NCBI RefSeq assembly: GCF_002549775.1
Contig: NZ_NMTR01000021.1
Location: forward strand, 434,001 to 498,000
DNA: 64,000 nucleotides
Reading direction: 5' to 3'
DNA from: Faecalibacterium langellae
GTDB taxonomy: Bacteria > Bacillota > Clostridia > Oscillospirales > Ruminococcaceae
The notes beneath the pieces are model-generated. The model saw only the letters and a program-made list of their open reading frames with translations, was not told where the DNA came from and searched no databases. The translations under genes were made by a program, and so were the position numbers. Of the stretch, positions 26,731 through 36,548 are shown piece after piece (within the stretch, counting starts at the first letter, position 1; every line of letters begins with the position of its first letter).

Positions 26731-26771
26731 TAGCTTCAGGAAGCCTGCTCCCGAAAAGGAGCAGGCTTTAT

Positions 26772-27176
26772 GTTTGTCCGTTTTTCGTGGATGCCCCAAG
26801 CGGCGAAATATATGACAGCCAGCAGCTGACCGATTACCGCATCGGCTGCGTTGGTACGGCTTTCCGGCTCTACAAGCAGATGGGCGAACCGCTCTACTGT
26901 GAAACGATGCGGCTGATCGTGGCAGCATGGGAGGGCAAACCGGATTCGTTCCGGGCATCTGTTCTGAAAGGCATGATGCACTTTGTGGAGCTGTACCACG
27001 GCGAGTTCAGTGAAGAACGGCTGCTCCGTGCGCTGGGCAGCGTCCATCCTATGGAGATCTACCGTGTCGGCAGGGATAATCCCGCCAAGCTGCCCGGATG
27101 GAAGAAATACGTTTTCCCCATCTACATGGCCTACAACGGCAAAGGTCGCAAGGACGCTCTGCCGATGAAGTTCTAA
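26772..27176 (+). pseudogene. C-terminal remnant of an element protein (possibly DUF6551 / ParB-like)
   Basis: About 134 residues are coding-like (SGEIYDSQQLTDYRIGCVGTAFRLYKQMGEP, WEGKPDSFRASVLKGMMHFVELYHGEFSEERL, LPGWKKYVFP). They resemble the C-terminal half of ParB/Srx-fold DUF6551 proteins found in Clostridial elements. Upstream there is no ribosome site, and a terminator plus hairpin occupy the place of the N-terminal half, so the gene appears truncated. Family assignment is tentative. Confidence 0.45.
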
Positions 27177-27265
27177 AACATATTCTCTCTGCCAAGGGGC
27201 ATCTGCAAGCTGCGGATGTCCCTTGTTACATATTGAAAATTACAATATATAGGAGTGATAATACA

Positions 27266-27451
27266 ATGGTCGATAAGTTTTCGCAGGTCGCTGGCAACGT
27301 TCCGGTGACCAATAACGACCCAAATCGCCGATATACCGTTATTAACGGCTATCCTGTCGTCCTCAATTTTGCAAAAGAACCCAATCCGGGTGTCTTTGAG
27401 CGTGTCCGTGACATTCTGCTCGCCACCAGCTATACCAAAAAGACCAGCTGA
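27266..27451 (+). CDS. Small conserved protein upstream of the serine recombinase
   Basis: A 61-residue protein, MVDKFSQVAGNVPVTNN..., then DPNRRYTVINGYPVVLNFAK and PNPGVFERVRDILL. It has AGGAG nine to ten bases upstream and sits 140 bp before the recombinase gene, a placement shared with similar elements. It may assist recombination or control direction, but no domain is recognised. Confidence 0.6.
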   Translation: MVDKFSQVAGNVPVTNNDPNRRYTVINGYPVVLNFAKEPNPGVFERVRDILLATSYTKKTS

Positions 27452-27591
27452 CATCGTGGACGAGGACAAAAGAACGCGCTATACTGAGGATGGCAGTGGT
27501 ATTCGGAGCAATCCATGAACCACTACCAACTGTTCTTTGATAACCGAATATCGTTCATCCTCGCTTTTATAGCGAAAGTGAGGAACCCCCT

Positions 27592-29206
27592 ATGACTGAA
27601 AATAAAAACCGTGTCTGCTGCCTGTACCGTGTTTCCACCGACAAACAGGTGGATTTCAACTCGAATCATGAAGCAGACCTTCCTATGCAGCGCAAGGCGT
27701 GTCACAAATTTGCCGAAGCGAAGGGCTGGGTCATCGTCCATGAGGAACAGGAAGAGGGCGTGTCTGGCCACAAAGTCCGTGCAGAAGCCCGTGACAAGCT
27801 GCAAATCATCCAAGGATTATGCCCGAAAAGGCAAGTTTGACATTCTGCTGGTGTTCATGTTCGATCGAATCGGACGCATCGCAGATGAAACGCCATTTGT
27901 CGTAGAATGGTTTGTACGAAACGGCATCCGGGTATGGAGTACCCAAGAGGGTGAGCAGCGATTCGACAACCACACTGACAAATTGCTGAACTACATCCGC
28001 TTCTGGCAGGCGGACGGCGAAAGCGAAAAAACTTCTGTCCGTACCCGTACCAGCCTGCGGCAGCTTGTGGAAGAAGGGCACTTCAAGGGTGGCAGTGCGC
28101 CGTATGGTTATGACCTTGTGAAAAGTGGCCGCATCAACAAGCGCAAGCACGAACTGTATGAACTGCACATCAACGAGCGTGAAGCTGCCGTAGTTCGGAT
28201 TATTTTCGACAAGTATGTGCATGAAGGCTATGGACCGCAGCATATCGCAACTTATCTGAATGGTAACGGCTACCGTGCAAGGTCTGGGAAATGCTGGCAT
28301 CCGGCAAGTATCCGTGGAATGGTTCGGAACCTGACCTATACAGGCGTTCTCCGCTGTGGGGATGCCCATTCGGAACTGCTGCAAGAGTTGCAGATCATCC
28401 CAGCGCAGCAGTTTGAAGCCGCCCAGCGTATCCGTGAAAATCGTTCTAACCGTGCAGCACAAGAATCCGAATATCGCGTTCCGCTGAACATTCACGGACA
28501 ATCTCTGCTTTCGGGCAATGCTTATTGTGGACATTGCGGTGCAAAGCTGACCTTGACTTCCAGCCGGAAGTGGCGCAAGCTCTCCGATGGAACACTGGAC
28601 GATACGCTCCGTGTCCGTTATACCTGTTACGGAAAGCTCCGTAAGCAGACCGGCTGCACCGGGCAGACGGGTTATACGGTACATATTTTGGATGAGATCA
28701 TTGATAAGTCAGTCCGTCAGATCTTTTCCAAAATGAGAGGCATCCCGAAAGAGCAGATCATTACAAGGCGTTACGAGCGGGAAGTTGTCGAACGCAAGAA
28801 TCATCTGCAAACTATTCAGGTAGAGCGGGATAAAGCCCAAAAAGACTTGATTTCCCTGAAAGCCGAGATTCTTGCCTGTATCAAAGGTGAGAGCGTCTTT
28901 CCCAAAGAAACCCTTGCCGAGATGATTACAGCGCAGGAGGAAAAACTTCGGGAATTGGATGCTCTTTATGAATCTTCCTATGCAGAAACAGAAAAAACTG
29001 CCGAACTGATGGACAACGTATCAAAACTGTACGAAGAACTGATTTCTTTTTCTGATCTCTACGACAGTGCCAGTTTTGAAGCAAAGAAAATGATCGTCAA
29101 TCAGCTTATCCGCAGGGTAGATGTTTATCGTGGGTATCAGCTCAACATTACCTTCAACTTCGACCTTACGCCGTACATTGAAGGGGATGATACAGCAGCC
29201 TGCTGA
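27592..29206 (+). pseudogene. Large serine recombinase, interrupted by a one-base frameshift
   Basis: Two frames together encode one recombinase. Residues 1-75 from ATG 27592 contain the resolvase start with the catalytic Ser in CLYRVSTDKQ (S15). At 27810-27811 an extra C (ATCATC-C-AAGGATTAT) shifts the frame; the second frame continues as DYARKGKFDILLVFMFDRIGRIADET and runs to 29206. It then has the recombinase domain (APYGYDL, YLNGNGYRARSGKCWHPASIRGMVRN), a zinc-ribbon part (GNAYCGHCGAKL) and a C-terminal coiled coil. Joined length would be about 537 residues, in the family range. No slippery heptamer is visible, so it is either a real inactivating mutation or a sequencing error. If intact it would integrate and excise the element. 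Confidence 0.85.
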
Positions 29207-29255
29207 AAAAACGGGCGGAAAACATTCCTTTTTGAAAATGGTGTGAAGTCAAAAG

Positions 29256-29323
29256 TTGGGGGTTGTATAGGAACCGCCTGCAAAAGCCTGAAAACGGTGC
29301 AGGCGAAGCAATGCAACCCCCAA
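29256..29323. repeat. Two-layer inverted repeat between recombinase and tRNA-Ala
   Basis: Outer arms TTGGGGGTTG (29256-29265) and CAACCCCCAA (29314-29323) enclose inner arms CGCCTGCA (29275-29282) and TGCAGGCG (29298-29305). It follows the recombinase gene by 50 bases. It could be a terminator-like structure or lie at the right end of the element. Confidence 0.5.
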
Positions 29324-29344
29324 AAATCGGCTTCAGCAAAAAGA

Positions 29345-29378
29345 AAAGCACCATACTTCCTACGAAGTACAGTGCTTT
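29345..29378 (-). terminator. Terminator of the left tRNA-Ala
   Basis: On the minus strand AAAGCACTGTACTTC pairs with GAAGTATGGTGCTTT, followed by TCTTTTT. Confidence 0.8.
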
Positions 29379-29454
<76 letters not shown>

Positions 29455-29488
29455 AGATGTCTTGGCGTCGTGCCTGACGACAGGAGTA

Positions 29489-29517
29489 ATTATACCAGCG
29501 GGATGGCGCTTTGTCAA
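29489..29517 (-). promoter_or_regulatory. Promoter of left tRNA-Ala
   Basis: The -35 is TTGACA (complement at 29512-29517) and the -10 TATAAT (29489-29494), with a 17-bp spacer. Confidence 0.9.
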
Positions 29518-29593
29518 CCACTTTTTTCAAATTCTGCAAATAAAAATTCCCCCGCCGGGCAGCGCACGGCGAGGGAACTTTGCAGCCAAAACG

Positions 29594-30166
29594 TCAGGCT
29601 CTTGCCGTCTGGCGGTCAAAGAGCTGCGGAGCCACACGGCACAGCAGCACAGCAGCCACCATGGTGAGCAGGGTCTCGGGCAGCATATAACTGCCGTTGT
29701 AGGTCAGACTGTAAGTCCATGCGGCCAGACCATCGCTCAGGTTGCCCCAGACCAGAACGCCGGACAAAAAGCTGCACATAAAGCGCAGAAAGCCGGCGGC
29801 AAAGGTGCCCACGGCTACGCCCACAGTGCGGTTCTTGAAGGGGCGGGCGAACAGCTCGGCCAGACCCAGTGCCATAAAGGCCAGCACATAGTCCAGCAGC
29901 ACCTCACCGAGGAAGTAGAGGAAGGTGGAGGCGGGAGGAGGGTAGAAGCCCATGATCATCTGCAGGCAGGAGTTCACGAAGCCGGTGAACAGGCCCCACT
30001 TGGTGCCATGGCGGAAGGACACCAGCACGAACGGCAGCATACTCAGCAGGGTGACGCTGCCGCCGTTGGGCAGGGTGAAGAACTTGATGCTGGAGAGCAC
30101 GGTGCCCACCGCGATCATCAGCGCGCATTCCACCAGAATGCGGGTCTTGGAATAGGACTTGGACAT
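29594..30166 (-). CDS. thiT: Energy-coupled thiamine transporter S component ThiT
   Basis: A 190-residue membrane protein with about six helices (LVECALMIAVGTVLSSIKFF, LLSMLPFVLVSFRHGTKWGLFTGFVNSCLQMIMG, YFLGEVLLDYVLAFMALGLAELF). These match ThiT, the thiamine-binding S subunit of ECF transporters, which uses a shared EcfAA'T module encoded elsewhere. The identification is strengthened by the TPP riboswitch in its leader. The start at 30166 has AGAGAGAAGGAATC upstream. Confidence 0.9.
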   Translation of the reverse strand: MSKSYSKTRILVECALMIAVGTVLSSIKFFTLPNGGSVTLLSMLPFVLVSFRHGTKWGLFTGFVNSCLQMIMGFYPPPASTFLYFLGEVLLDYVLAFMALGLAELFARPFKNRTVGVAVGTFAAGFLRFMCSFLSGVLVWGNLSDGLAAWTYSLTYNGSYMLPETLLTMVAAVLLCRVAPQLFDRQTARA

Positions 30167-30202
30167 GTAGAGATTCCTTCTCTCTTTCAATAGTACACAA
30201 AA

Positions 30203-30240
30203 ACAAAATGCGCCCGCTTTTTTTCGAAAGCAGGCGCACG
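30203..30240 (-). terminator. Riboswitch-controlled attenuator of thiT
   Basis: On the minus strand TGCGCCTGCTTT pairs with AAAAGCGGGCGCA, followed by TTTTGTTTTT. It lies between the TPP aptamer and the thiT start, so control is probably by transcription termination. Confidence 0.85.
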
Positions 30241-30261
30241 GGGTTTGTGAAAGAACGGACA

Positions 30262-30350
30262 GTTCTGCAAACTCCCACGCCGGCATTGTCCGGTCAGGTA
30301 AAAAGGGTACTCCGCAGATGCGGATCTCAGCCTTTCGGCACCCCTGTTTT
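30262..30350 (-). promoter_or_regulatory. TPP riboswitch (THI element)
   Basis: The minus strand contains the conserved segments CAGGGGTGCC, GGCTGAGATC, AGTACCCTTTTTACCTGA and GGACAATGCCGGCGTGGGAG in the correct order for the TPP aptamer. Thiamine pyrophosphate binding would favour the downstream terminator and lower thiT expression. Confidence 0.93.
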
Positions 30351-30463
30351 TATGTCCAGCTATTAGTATAGCGCCGCCCGCCCAAAAGTCAAGGCAAACC
30401 GCAGAATATTTTGTCTGGCCGCCGCATAGGATGCAGCATAGCTTATGCGGGGGGAATTTGGCC

Positions 30464-30712
30464 ATGAAAGGGGATCCTGAACAGCGGGCAGTCCAACTGG
30501 GCGAATACATCACGGCACACGGCGCAACGGTGCGGGCCGCAGCCGCAGCGTTCGGCTGCAGCAAATCCACCGTGCACAAGGATGTGTCCGCGCGCCTGCG
30601 CACGCTGCAGCCGGAGCTGTTCCGGCAGGTGCGCGCAGTTCTGGCACGCAACAAGGCGGAACGCCATCTGCGCGGCGGCGCTGCTACGCGGAAAAAGTAT
30701 CGCCGGGGGTAA
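30464..30712 (+). CDS. spoIIID: SpoIIID-like sporulation transcriptional regulator
   Basis: An 82-residue protein with QRAVQLGEYITAHGATVRAAAAAFGCSKSTVHKDVSARL, the helix-turn-helix of SpoIIID, and a basic C-terminus (ARNKAERHLRGGAATRKKYRRG) that binds DNA in the family. In sporulating relatives SpoIIID acts in the mother cell. ATG 30464 has GGGGGA upstream. If the host is Faecalibacterium, which does not form spores, it is either a relic or reused. Confidence 0.85.
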   Translation: MKGDPEQRAVQLGEYITAHGATVRAAAAAFGCSKSTVHKDVSARLRTLQPELFRQVRAVLARNKAERHLRGGAATRKKYRRG

Positions 30713-30760
30713 ACGTTCGGCAGAAGCTGAAAAGAACTTTCATTATTTTCAAAAAAGTGG

Positions 30761-30789
30761 TTGACAAAGCGCCATCCCGCTGGTATAAT
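30761..30789 (+). promoter_or_regulatory. Promoter of right tRNA-Ala
   Basis: TTGACA (30761-30766), 17-bp spacer, TATAAT (30784-30789). Confidence 0.93.
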
Positions 30790-30823
30790 TACTCCTGTCG
30801 TCAGGCACGACGCCAAGACATCT

Positions 30824-30899
<76 letters not shown>

Positions 30900-30904
30900 G
30901 ACCT

Positions 30905-30940
30905 AAGACACTGCACAGAAATGTGCGGTGTCTTTTTTGT
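30905..30940. terminator. Terminator of right tRNA-Ala
   Basis: AGACACTGCAC pairs with GTGCGGTGTCT and is followed by TTTTT; it probably also serves the convergent AraC gene. Confidence 0.85.
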
Positions 30941-30972
30941 TTTGCGGCGTTGTGTTGGCCCGGTCCGGCAGA

Positions 30973-31830
30973 TCATTTCCGGCGGTATTCCCGCGGGGTC
31001 ATCTGGAAGTGCGCCTTGAAGGCGCGGTTGAAGTAGGAGAGGTTCTCGAAGCCGCAGCGCGAAGCGATGGAAAGCACCGTGTCGTCGGTGGTGTGGAGCG
31101 CCTCGGCTGCCATGTTCAGGCGGTAGTCGTTCAGGTAGGCGACGAAGCTCTGCCCGGTCATCTGCCGGAACCAGCGCATGAAGTGGCTGGAGCTGAACGA
31201 GCAGACCTGCGCGGCGTCGGCGATGTGAAGGTCTTCTGCAGAGTGGGCCGAGAGCCATTGCAGCAGGGCTTTCAGCCGCTGGGTGTCGGTGGTCTCGGCG
31301 GAAAGGTGCTGCCTGCCCTGCGCGATGAGCAGGGCGAGAAAATGCAGCAGCTCCCCCTTGACGATCAGCTCATAGCCGGGCAGCTTGGAGCGGTTGGCGT
31401 CTTCCACCTCCCGCAGGCAGGCGGCGGCTTTGGGGTAACACAGGTCGTTGGTGCTCAGCCGCCCGGTGAGGGTCAGGCGGCCGCTCTGGAGCGGGAGCAG
31501 ATACTTTTCGGCGCAGAGGTCTTCCGCGCCGCCCAGAAGCTCCAGATCAAAGATGATGTTTTCATATTCCATGGAGCTGCCGGGCACCTGCCGCAGCGCG
31601 TGGAGCGTGCCGGGCGAAAAGACAAAGATGTCGCCGGTGCGGGTGGGGTAGGTGGCGGTGCCCATCTGGATGAGCCCTGCGCCCCGCTTGACGAAGACCA
31701 GCTCCATGCTGTCGTGCCAGTGGAGCGCCACCTGGGGGAAATCCCCGGGGATGGTGCAGGGGTAAATGTTGAAGGGAAACCGCACGGCACCATGCTGCTT
31801 GGTTTCCTGCAAAGAAGCCTGATTTTGCAT
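30973..31830 (-). CDS. AraC family transcriptional regulator
   Basis: A 285-residue regulator with an N-terminal cupin ([35 protein letters not shown]) and a C-terminal double helix-turn-helix ([58 protein letters not shown]). It is divergent from glycogen phosphorylase. AGGAGG lies eight bases before ATG 31830. It may respond to a sugar, but the ligand is unknown. Confidence 0.88.
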   Translation of the reverse strand: MQNQASLQETKQHGAVRFPFNIYPCTIPGDFPQVALHWHDSMELVFVKRGAGLIQMGTATYPTRTGDIFVFSPGTLHALRQVPGSSMEYENIIFDLELLGGAEDLCAEKYLLPLQSGRLTLTGRLSTNDLCYPKAAACLREVEDANRSKLPGYELIVKGELLHFLALLIAQGRQHLSAETTDTQRLKALLQWLSAHSAEDLHIADAAQVCSFSSSHFMRWFRQMTGQSFVAYLNDYRLNMAAEALHTTDDTVLSIASRCGFENLSYFNRAFKAHFQMTPREYRRK

Positions 31831-31970
31831 CGCTGCTACCTCCTGATGATAGGATTGTACCATACCGTGCGCTTATTTGGCAAGATTTTGCCGCTTTTAT
31901 GTGGTATATCTTGAAGTACAAAGCGTACAGACGTGAAACCTGTTTTCCGCATGATAAGGAGGATTCGTTT

Positions 31971-34232
31971 ATGAACTTCACCGAAATGTTACAGAACCTC
32001 ACTGGTAAACCGCTGGCAGACTGCACGGATCAGGAGCTGTATCTGGCTCTGCTGGAGATCGTCCGGCAGAAAAGCGCAGACCGCGTCCAGCCCGTCACCG
32101 GCCGCAAACTGTATTATATCAGCGCAGAGTTTCTCATCGGAAAGCTGCTGTCCAACAACCTGATCAACCTTGGTCTGTACGACGAAGCCCGCGAGGCCCT
32201 GGCCGCCGCAGGCAAGAACCTGTCCGACATTGAAGAAGTGGAGCCCGAACCGTCCCTGGGCAACGGCGGCCTGGGCCGTCTGGCTGCCTGCTTCCTGGAT
32301 TCGCTGGCAACGCTGAACCTGCCCGGCGACGGCGTGGGCCTGCGCTATCACTTCGGCCTGTTCCACCAGTCCTTTGAGGACGGCATCCAGAACGAGAAGC
32401 CGGATCCGTGGCTCACCGCCCACAGCTGGGCCGAGAAGACCGACGTGACCTACCCGGTGGAGCTGGCAGGCAGGGAGTACACCGCCCGCCTGTACAAGCT
32501 GGCCGTCACCGGCTACGAGGGCCGCACCAACACCCTGAACCTGTTCGATCTGGACACCATTGATGAGAGCATCGTCCACGACGGCATTGCCTTCGACAAG
32601 ACCGCCATCGACAAGAACCTGACCCTGTTCCTCTACCCGGATGACTCCGACGAGGCAGGCCGCCGCCTGCGCGTGTACCAGCAGTACCTGATGGTCTCTG
32701 CCGGTGCCCAGCTGATCCTGGCCGAGAGCGCTGCCCGCGGCTGCAACTACCACGACCTGGCCGATTACGCCGCCATCCAGATCAACGACACCCACCCCAG
32801 CATGGTCATCCCGGAGCTGATCCGTCTGCTGGGCGAGAAGGGCATTGCCTTTGAGGAAGCCGTGGAGATCGTCACCAAGACCTGCGCCTACACCAACCAC
32901 ACCATCCTGGCCGAAGCACTGGAAAAGTGGCCCCGCGCCTATCTGGATGCCGTTGTGCCCCAGCTGATGCCCATCATTGAGAAGCTGGACGAGCTGGCCC
33001 GCACCCGCACCAAGGACGAGAGCCTTGCCATCATCGACAAGGACGACCGGGTGCACATGGCCCACATGGACATCCACTTCACCCATTCCACCAACGGCGT
33101 GGCAGCCCTGCACACCGAGATCCTGAAGAACTCTGAGCTGCACGGCTTCTACGAGCTGTACCCCGAAAAGTTCAACAACAAGACCAACGGCATCACCTTC
33201 CGCCGCTGGCTGCTGGAGTGCGATCCGCGCCTGACTGCCGAGCTGGAGCAGCGCATCGGCTCCGGCTTCCGCAAGGACGCTTCCGAGCTGGAAAAGCTGC
33301 TGGCCTTTGCAGACGACGAGACCGTGCTGGGCGAGCTGACCGCCGTGAAGAAGGCCAACAAGGAAGCTCTGGCCGACTGGCTGCTGCGCACCCAGAACGT
33401 GAAGGTGAACACCGAGGCCGTCTTCGACATCCAGTCCAAGCGCCTGCACGAGTACAAGCGCCAGCAGCTGAACCTGCTGTACCTCATCCACAAGTATTAC
33501 GAGATCAAGGCCGGTCATCTGCCCGCTGCCCCGCTGGTGAGCATCTTCGGCGCAAAGGCCGCACCTGCCTATATCATCGCAAAGGATATCATCCACGCCC
33601 TGCTGACCCTCTCGAAGGTCATTGCCGCCGACCCGGAGGTGTCCAAGTGGCTGCAGGTGGTGTTTGTGGAGAACTACAACGTCACCGCCGCCGAAAAGCT
33701 GATCCCCGCCTGCGATCTGTCTGAGCAGATCAGCCTGGCTTCCAAAGAGGCTTCCGGCACCGGCAACATGAAGTTCATGCTGAACGGCGCGCTGACCCTG
33801 GGCACCATGGACGGTGCCAACGTGGAGATCAGCCAGCAGGTGGGCGAGGAGAACATCTATATCTTCGGCCAGACCTCCGATCAGGTCATCCACCGCTACG
33901 ACGCAGGCGATTACATCGCTGCGCAGTGGTATGAGGGCGATGCCAACATCCGCCGTGCCATCGACTTCCTGACCGGGGAGGAGATGCTGGCAGCAGGCCA
34001 CGCCGAGAACCTGACCCGCCTGCACGACGAGCTGATCCACAAGGACTGGTTCCAGACCCTGCCGGACTTCAACGCCTATGTGGTGCGCAAGGATCAGGCC
34101 CTGAGCGACTACGCCTGCGACCCGATGGGCTGGCGCCGCAAGTGCCTGGTGAACATCGCCAAGGCCGGCATGTTCTCCTCTGACCGCACCATTGCCGAGT
34201 ACGACCGCGACATCTGGCACCTGGGCAAGTGA
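31971..34232 (+). CDS. glgP: Glycogen/maltodextrin phosphorylase (GT35)
   Basis: A 753-residue PLP enzyme that releases glucose-1-phosphate from alpha-1,4-glucans. Visible family marks are [17 protein letters not shown] near the N-terminus, [34 protein letters not shown], and the PLP-lysine region [16 protein letters not shown] with Lys601. Length is slightly shorter than E. coli GlgP, as usual in Firmicutes. Strong AAGGAGG precedes the start. Together with the GH133 and GH13 enzymes downstream it forms an alpha-glucan breakdown set. Confidence 0.95.
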   Translation: MNFTEMLQNLTGKPLADCTDQELYLALLEIVRQKSADRVQPVTGRKLYYISAEFLIGKLLSNNLINLGLYDEAREALAAAGKNLSDIEEVEPEPSLGNGGLGRLAACFLDSLATLNLPGDGVGLRYHFGLFHQSFEDGIQNEKPDPWLTAHSWAEKTDVTYPVELAGREYTARLYKLAVTGYEGRTNTLNLFDLDTIDESIVHDGIAFDKTAIDKNLTLFLYPDDSDEAGRRLRVYQQYLMVSAGAQLILAESAARGCNYHDLADYAAIQINDTHPSMVIPELIRLLGEKGIAFEEAVEIVTKTCAYTNHTILAEALEKWPRAYLDAVVPQLMPIIEKLDELARTRTKDESLAIIDKDDRVHMAHMDIHFTHSTNGVAALHTEILKNSELHGFYELYPEKFNNKTNGITFRRWLLECDPRLTAELEQRIGSGFRKDASELEKLLAFADDETVLGELTAVKKANKEALADWLLRTQNVKVNTEAVFDIQSKRLHEYKRQQLNLLYLIHKYYEIKAGHLPAAPLVSIFGAKAAPAYIIAKDIIHALLTLSKVIAADPEVSKWLQVVFVENYNVTAAEKLIPACDLSEQISLASKEASGTGNMKFMLNGALTLGTMDGANVEISQQVGEENIYIFGQTSDQVIHRYDAGDYIAAQWYEGDANIRRAIDFLTGEEMLAAGHAENLTRLHDELIHKDWFQTLPDFNAYVVRKDQALSDYACDPMGWRRKCLVNIAKAGMFSSDRTIAEYDRDIWHLGK

Positions 34233-34615
34233 TGCGCTGTACGATGACCTATACCGACCTGATCTTTGACCTGTACGGCACGCTGGTGGACATCCACACG
34301 GAGGAAAGTGCGGAGGTCTGGGAAAAGACGGCCCTCTACTTTGGCTTTTACGGTGCCCGTTGCACGGGCGCAGAGCTGAAGCGGGCCTTTGAACGGGAAA
34401 TGGCCGCCCGCCAGGCGAAGGCCGGGCAGAGCTACGAGTGCTTCCCGGATATCCCGTTCGAGCAGGTGATGGATGCGCTGTTCCGGAAAAAGGGCATCTG
34501 CACCGAGGGACTGGGGCAGAATGCGGCGCAGCTGTTCCGCATTGCGTCCATGGAACATCTGCGGCTCTACCCTCATGTTTTGGAAGCGCTGGCTGCGCTG
34601 CTGTGCAGGCTGTGA
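34232..34615 (+). pseudogene. Truncated HAD family hydrolase
   Basis: The frame starts at the glgP stop (TGATG overlap) and encodes the first half of a HAD phosphatase: LIFDLYGTLVD (motif I with nucleophile Asp) and the helical cap, ending after LRLYPHVLEALAALL. Motifs II-IV, normally in a protein of about 220 residues, are absent: a stop and then a terminator follow. It is probably a truncated gene; activity is unlikely. Confidence 0.7.
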
Positions 34616-34630
34616 CCCCATAAAACAACA

Positions 34631-34671
34631 AAACCCGACTGCTGGCAGAACGCCGACAGCCGGGTTTCTTT
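34631..34671. terminator. Terminator after glgP/HAD
   Basis: AAACCCG pairs with CGGGTTT, with further pairing of the enclosed CTG(C)/CAG segments, followed by CTTTG. Confidence 0.7.
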
Positions 34672-34692
34672 GATTTGAAGGGCCGCGTTTAT

Positions 34693-35271
34693 TTATAAGA
34701 GGCCGAAGATCACGGCGCTGCAGGACGGAAGCGAAAATTCACCGGTGCAGACGGTGCTTTCGCCCTGCTACAGGGTGGAGGAAGTGCCGTCGCTCAGAAG
34801 CTTCCAGCGGCCTTCCGGCAGCGAAACGACACGGGTCTCGGCCAGGGGATTGTAAAATACGCACAGAGCCTTCCAGGCGGCGCGCTCCGGCCCGGCGGGC
34901 AGCACCCAGCCCACCAGCGGTGCTTCCACCGGGAGAAACCGGACGGCACGGGGGGTGTCGGGGTCCGGTGCGCACCAGCAGAAGCTTGTCCCACAGGGTG
35001 TAGTTGTCGTGGGCGGAAACATAGCTCACGATCTGGCCGGGTGCGTGTTCAGGCAAAGCATCGCTGCAGCACCACGCGGTGACCGCTGCCCGGATCTCCG
35101 GGAACATGTCCGGCCTGCCGTTCACATAGCCCGCTTCCCTGGCGTAGAAGCAGTGGCCCTTGATGGCGTCGCGGGTGTTATCGCAGAACACACCGATGCG
35201 GTCATCCAGCGGGCAAAGGCCTCGCTTTCATAGCGCTGCATCCATTCTACAGGGATCTTATGCTTCATCAT
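34693..35271 (-). pseudogene. Decayed pullulanase-type GH13 gene
   Basis: The gene starts MMKHKIPVEW, overlapping the LacI stop. After about 20 codons it jumps, out of frame, into a type I pullulanase C-terminal part: DDRIGVFCDNTRDAIKG, IVSYVSAHDNYTLWDKLLLV. A second frameshift near 34965 leads to VRFLPVEAPLVGWVLPAG and FYNPLAETRVVSLPEGRWKLLSDGTSSTL, then an in-frame TAG (34765-34767) before the last 24 codons (QGESTVCTGEF...). The catalytic centre is missing. At least three lesions make function very unlikely. Confidence 0.8.
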
Positions 35272-36319
35272 TTCGTTCCTTTTTGGTGACGGGCTCTGCC
35301 CGGGGAATGCGTTTTTTGGCCTGCGGCCGCCGCGGGGCCTTGCCGCAGGAGGAGCGCACGATCAGCTCTGTGTGCAGCTGGATCAGGCTGATGGAAACAT
35401 CGTGCAGCTGGCTGGACAGCGCAAAATAGGCGCTCTTGCCCAGCTCTGCACGGTTCTGGCGGATGGTGGTCAGGGGCGGCGGCGTGAACCGGCACAGCGG
35501 CAGGTCGTCGAAGCCCAGGATGCTCAGGTCTTCCGGCACGCGGATGCCCCGCTCCTGGCAGTCGATGAGGACGCTGTTGGCAAGGCGGTCATGGCTGCAG
35601 ACGATGGCCGTGCAGCCCTGCTCCAGCAGTGCGGGCAGGTGCTCCGACAGGCAGACCGAGGTGAAGAAATCGCATTTGCCCAGGCTTTCGCTGCAGGGCA
35701 GGCCGTTTGCCTGCGCGGCCCGGAAAAACGCCTGGTAGCGCTGCTGGTAAACGTAGGACTCCAGCGCGTAGCTCAGGTAGCCGATCTTCTTGTGGCCCAG
35801 GCTTTTCAGGTAGCGGACGGCCTGATTCATGGCCTCGGCATTGTCCACGCTGATGCTGGTGACCCGGGGGTTCCCCGGCACACAGTTGTCGTAAAGCACG
35901 GCAGGGGTCTTGCAGGTCTTGAAGCCCTCCAGCCAGGGGTCGTTGAACGAAAGGCCCAGAAACAGGCCGCCGAGGTAGTTGTGCTGCATCATGTAGGCAT
36001 CGTAGGGGACGCTGTTTTCCAATGCACAGCTCAGCGGCACGACCACCACCTGGTAGCCGTCCGGCTCGGCCAGCTTCCGGAACCCCGCCAGGATGTCGTA
36101 GCCGAAGTCCTCCGGCTTTGCGTAATCCATGTTGGTGATGAAAACTGCGATGCGGCGCGATGTGTCCTTCCGGCAGATGCGGGAATAGCCCAGCTCCACG
36201 GCGGTCTCGACCACCGATTGGCGCATGGCATCGCTGACGCCGCCTGCACCGCTCAGCGCCTTGGAAACAGTACCTTTTGAAACGCCCAGCGTGCGGGCGA
36301 TATCTTCCAAAGTTGCCAT
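35258..36319 (-). CDS. LacI family repressor of the alpha-glucan operon
   Basis: A 353-residue repressor. The helix-turn-helix is TLEDIARTLGVSKGTVSKALSGAGGVS, followed by the hinge and a periplasmic-binding-protein-like effector domain (IAVFITNMDYAKPEDFGYDILAGF, GHKKIGYLSYALESYVYQQRYQAF, LSILGFDDLPLCRFTPPPLTTIRQ). ATG 36319 has AAAGGAAGG upstream. A site ACGAAACTTGCGAAAC lies in its own promoter and a nearly identical one at the debranching-enzyme promoter, so it probably represses both. Confidence 0.9.
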   Translation of the reverse strand: MATLEDIARTLGVSKGTVSKALSGAGGVSDAMRQSVVETAVELGYSRICRKDTSRRIAVFITNMDYAKPEDFGYDILAGFRKLAEPDGYQVVVVPLSCALENSVPYDAYMMQHNYLGGLFLGLSFNDPWLEGFKTCKTPAVLYDNCVPGNPRVTSISVDNAEAMNQAVRYLKSLGHKKIGYLSYALESYVYQQRYQAFFRAAQANGLPCSESLGKCDFFTSVCLSEHLPALLEQGCTAIVCSHDRLANSVLIDCQERGIRVPEDLSILGFDDLPLCRFTPPPLTTIRQNRAELGKSAYFALSSQLHDVSISLIQLHTELIVRSSCGKAPRRPQAKKRIPRAEPVTKKERNDEA

Positions 36320-36340
36320 CGGATCCCTTCCTTTGCGTTT

Positions 36341-36390
36341 GTTTCGCAAGTTTCGTGGAATATTTTACCACAGCAGCCGGGTCAAAACAA
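36341..36390 (-). promoter_or_regulatory. lacI promoter and operator
   Basis: On the minus strand TTGTTT (36385-36390), 17 bp, TAAAAT (36362-36367), then operator ACGAAACTTGCGAAAC (36341-36356) where transcription would begin. Confidence 0.7.
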
Positions 36391-36548
36391 CCCGAAAGGG
36401 CATGGTTTTACACGGGAAAAGTTTCGTAATGTTTCTGTTAAGATAATTGGAACATAGATCACAGGAAAAAGCAAGAGAAACCTTGCATAAAAATCTTCAA
36501 AATAATTTGGCGGATAGGGAGAACTTTAGTGAACCTTGCAAAAAAGAA

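Noticed and set aside
27800-27830. Programmed frameshift in the recombinase
   Set aside because: There is no slippery heptamer, stop-codon context or downstream pseudoknot typical of known frameshift signals; a simple extra C explains it.
31989-34631. An 880-codon minus-strand frame opposite glycogen phosphorylase
   Set aside because: Its product is low-complexity and rich in Gly/Val/Leu/His; it mirrors the GC-rich codon pattern of glgP, which is a clear gene.
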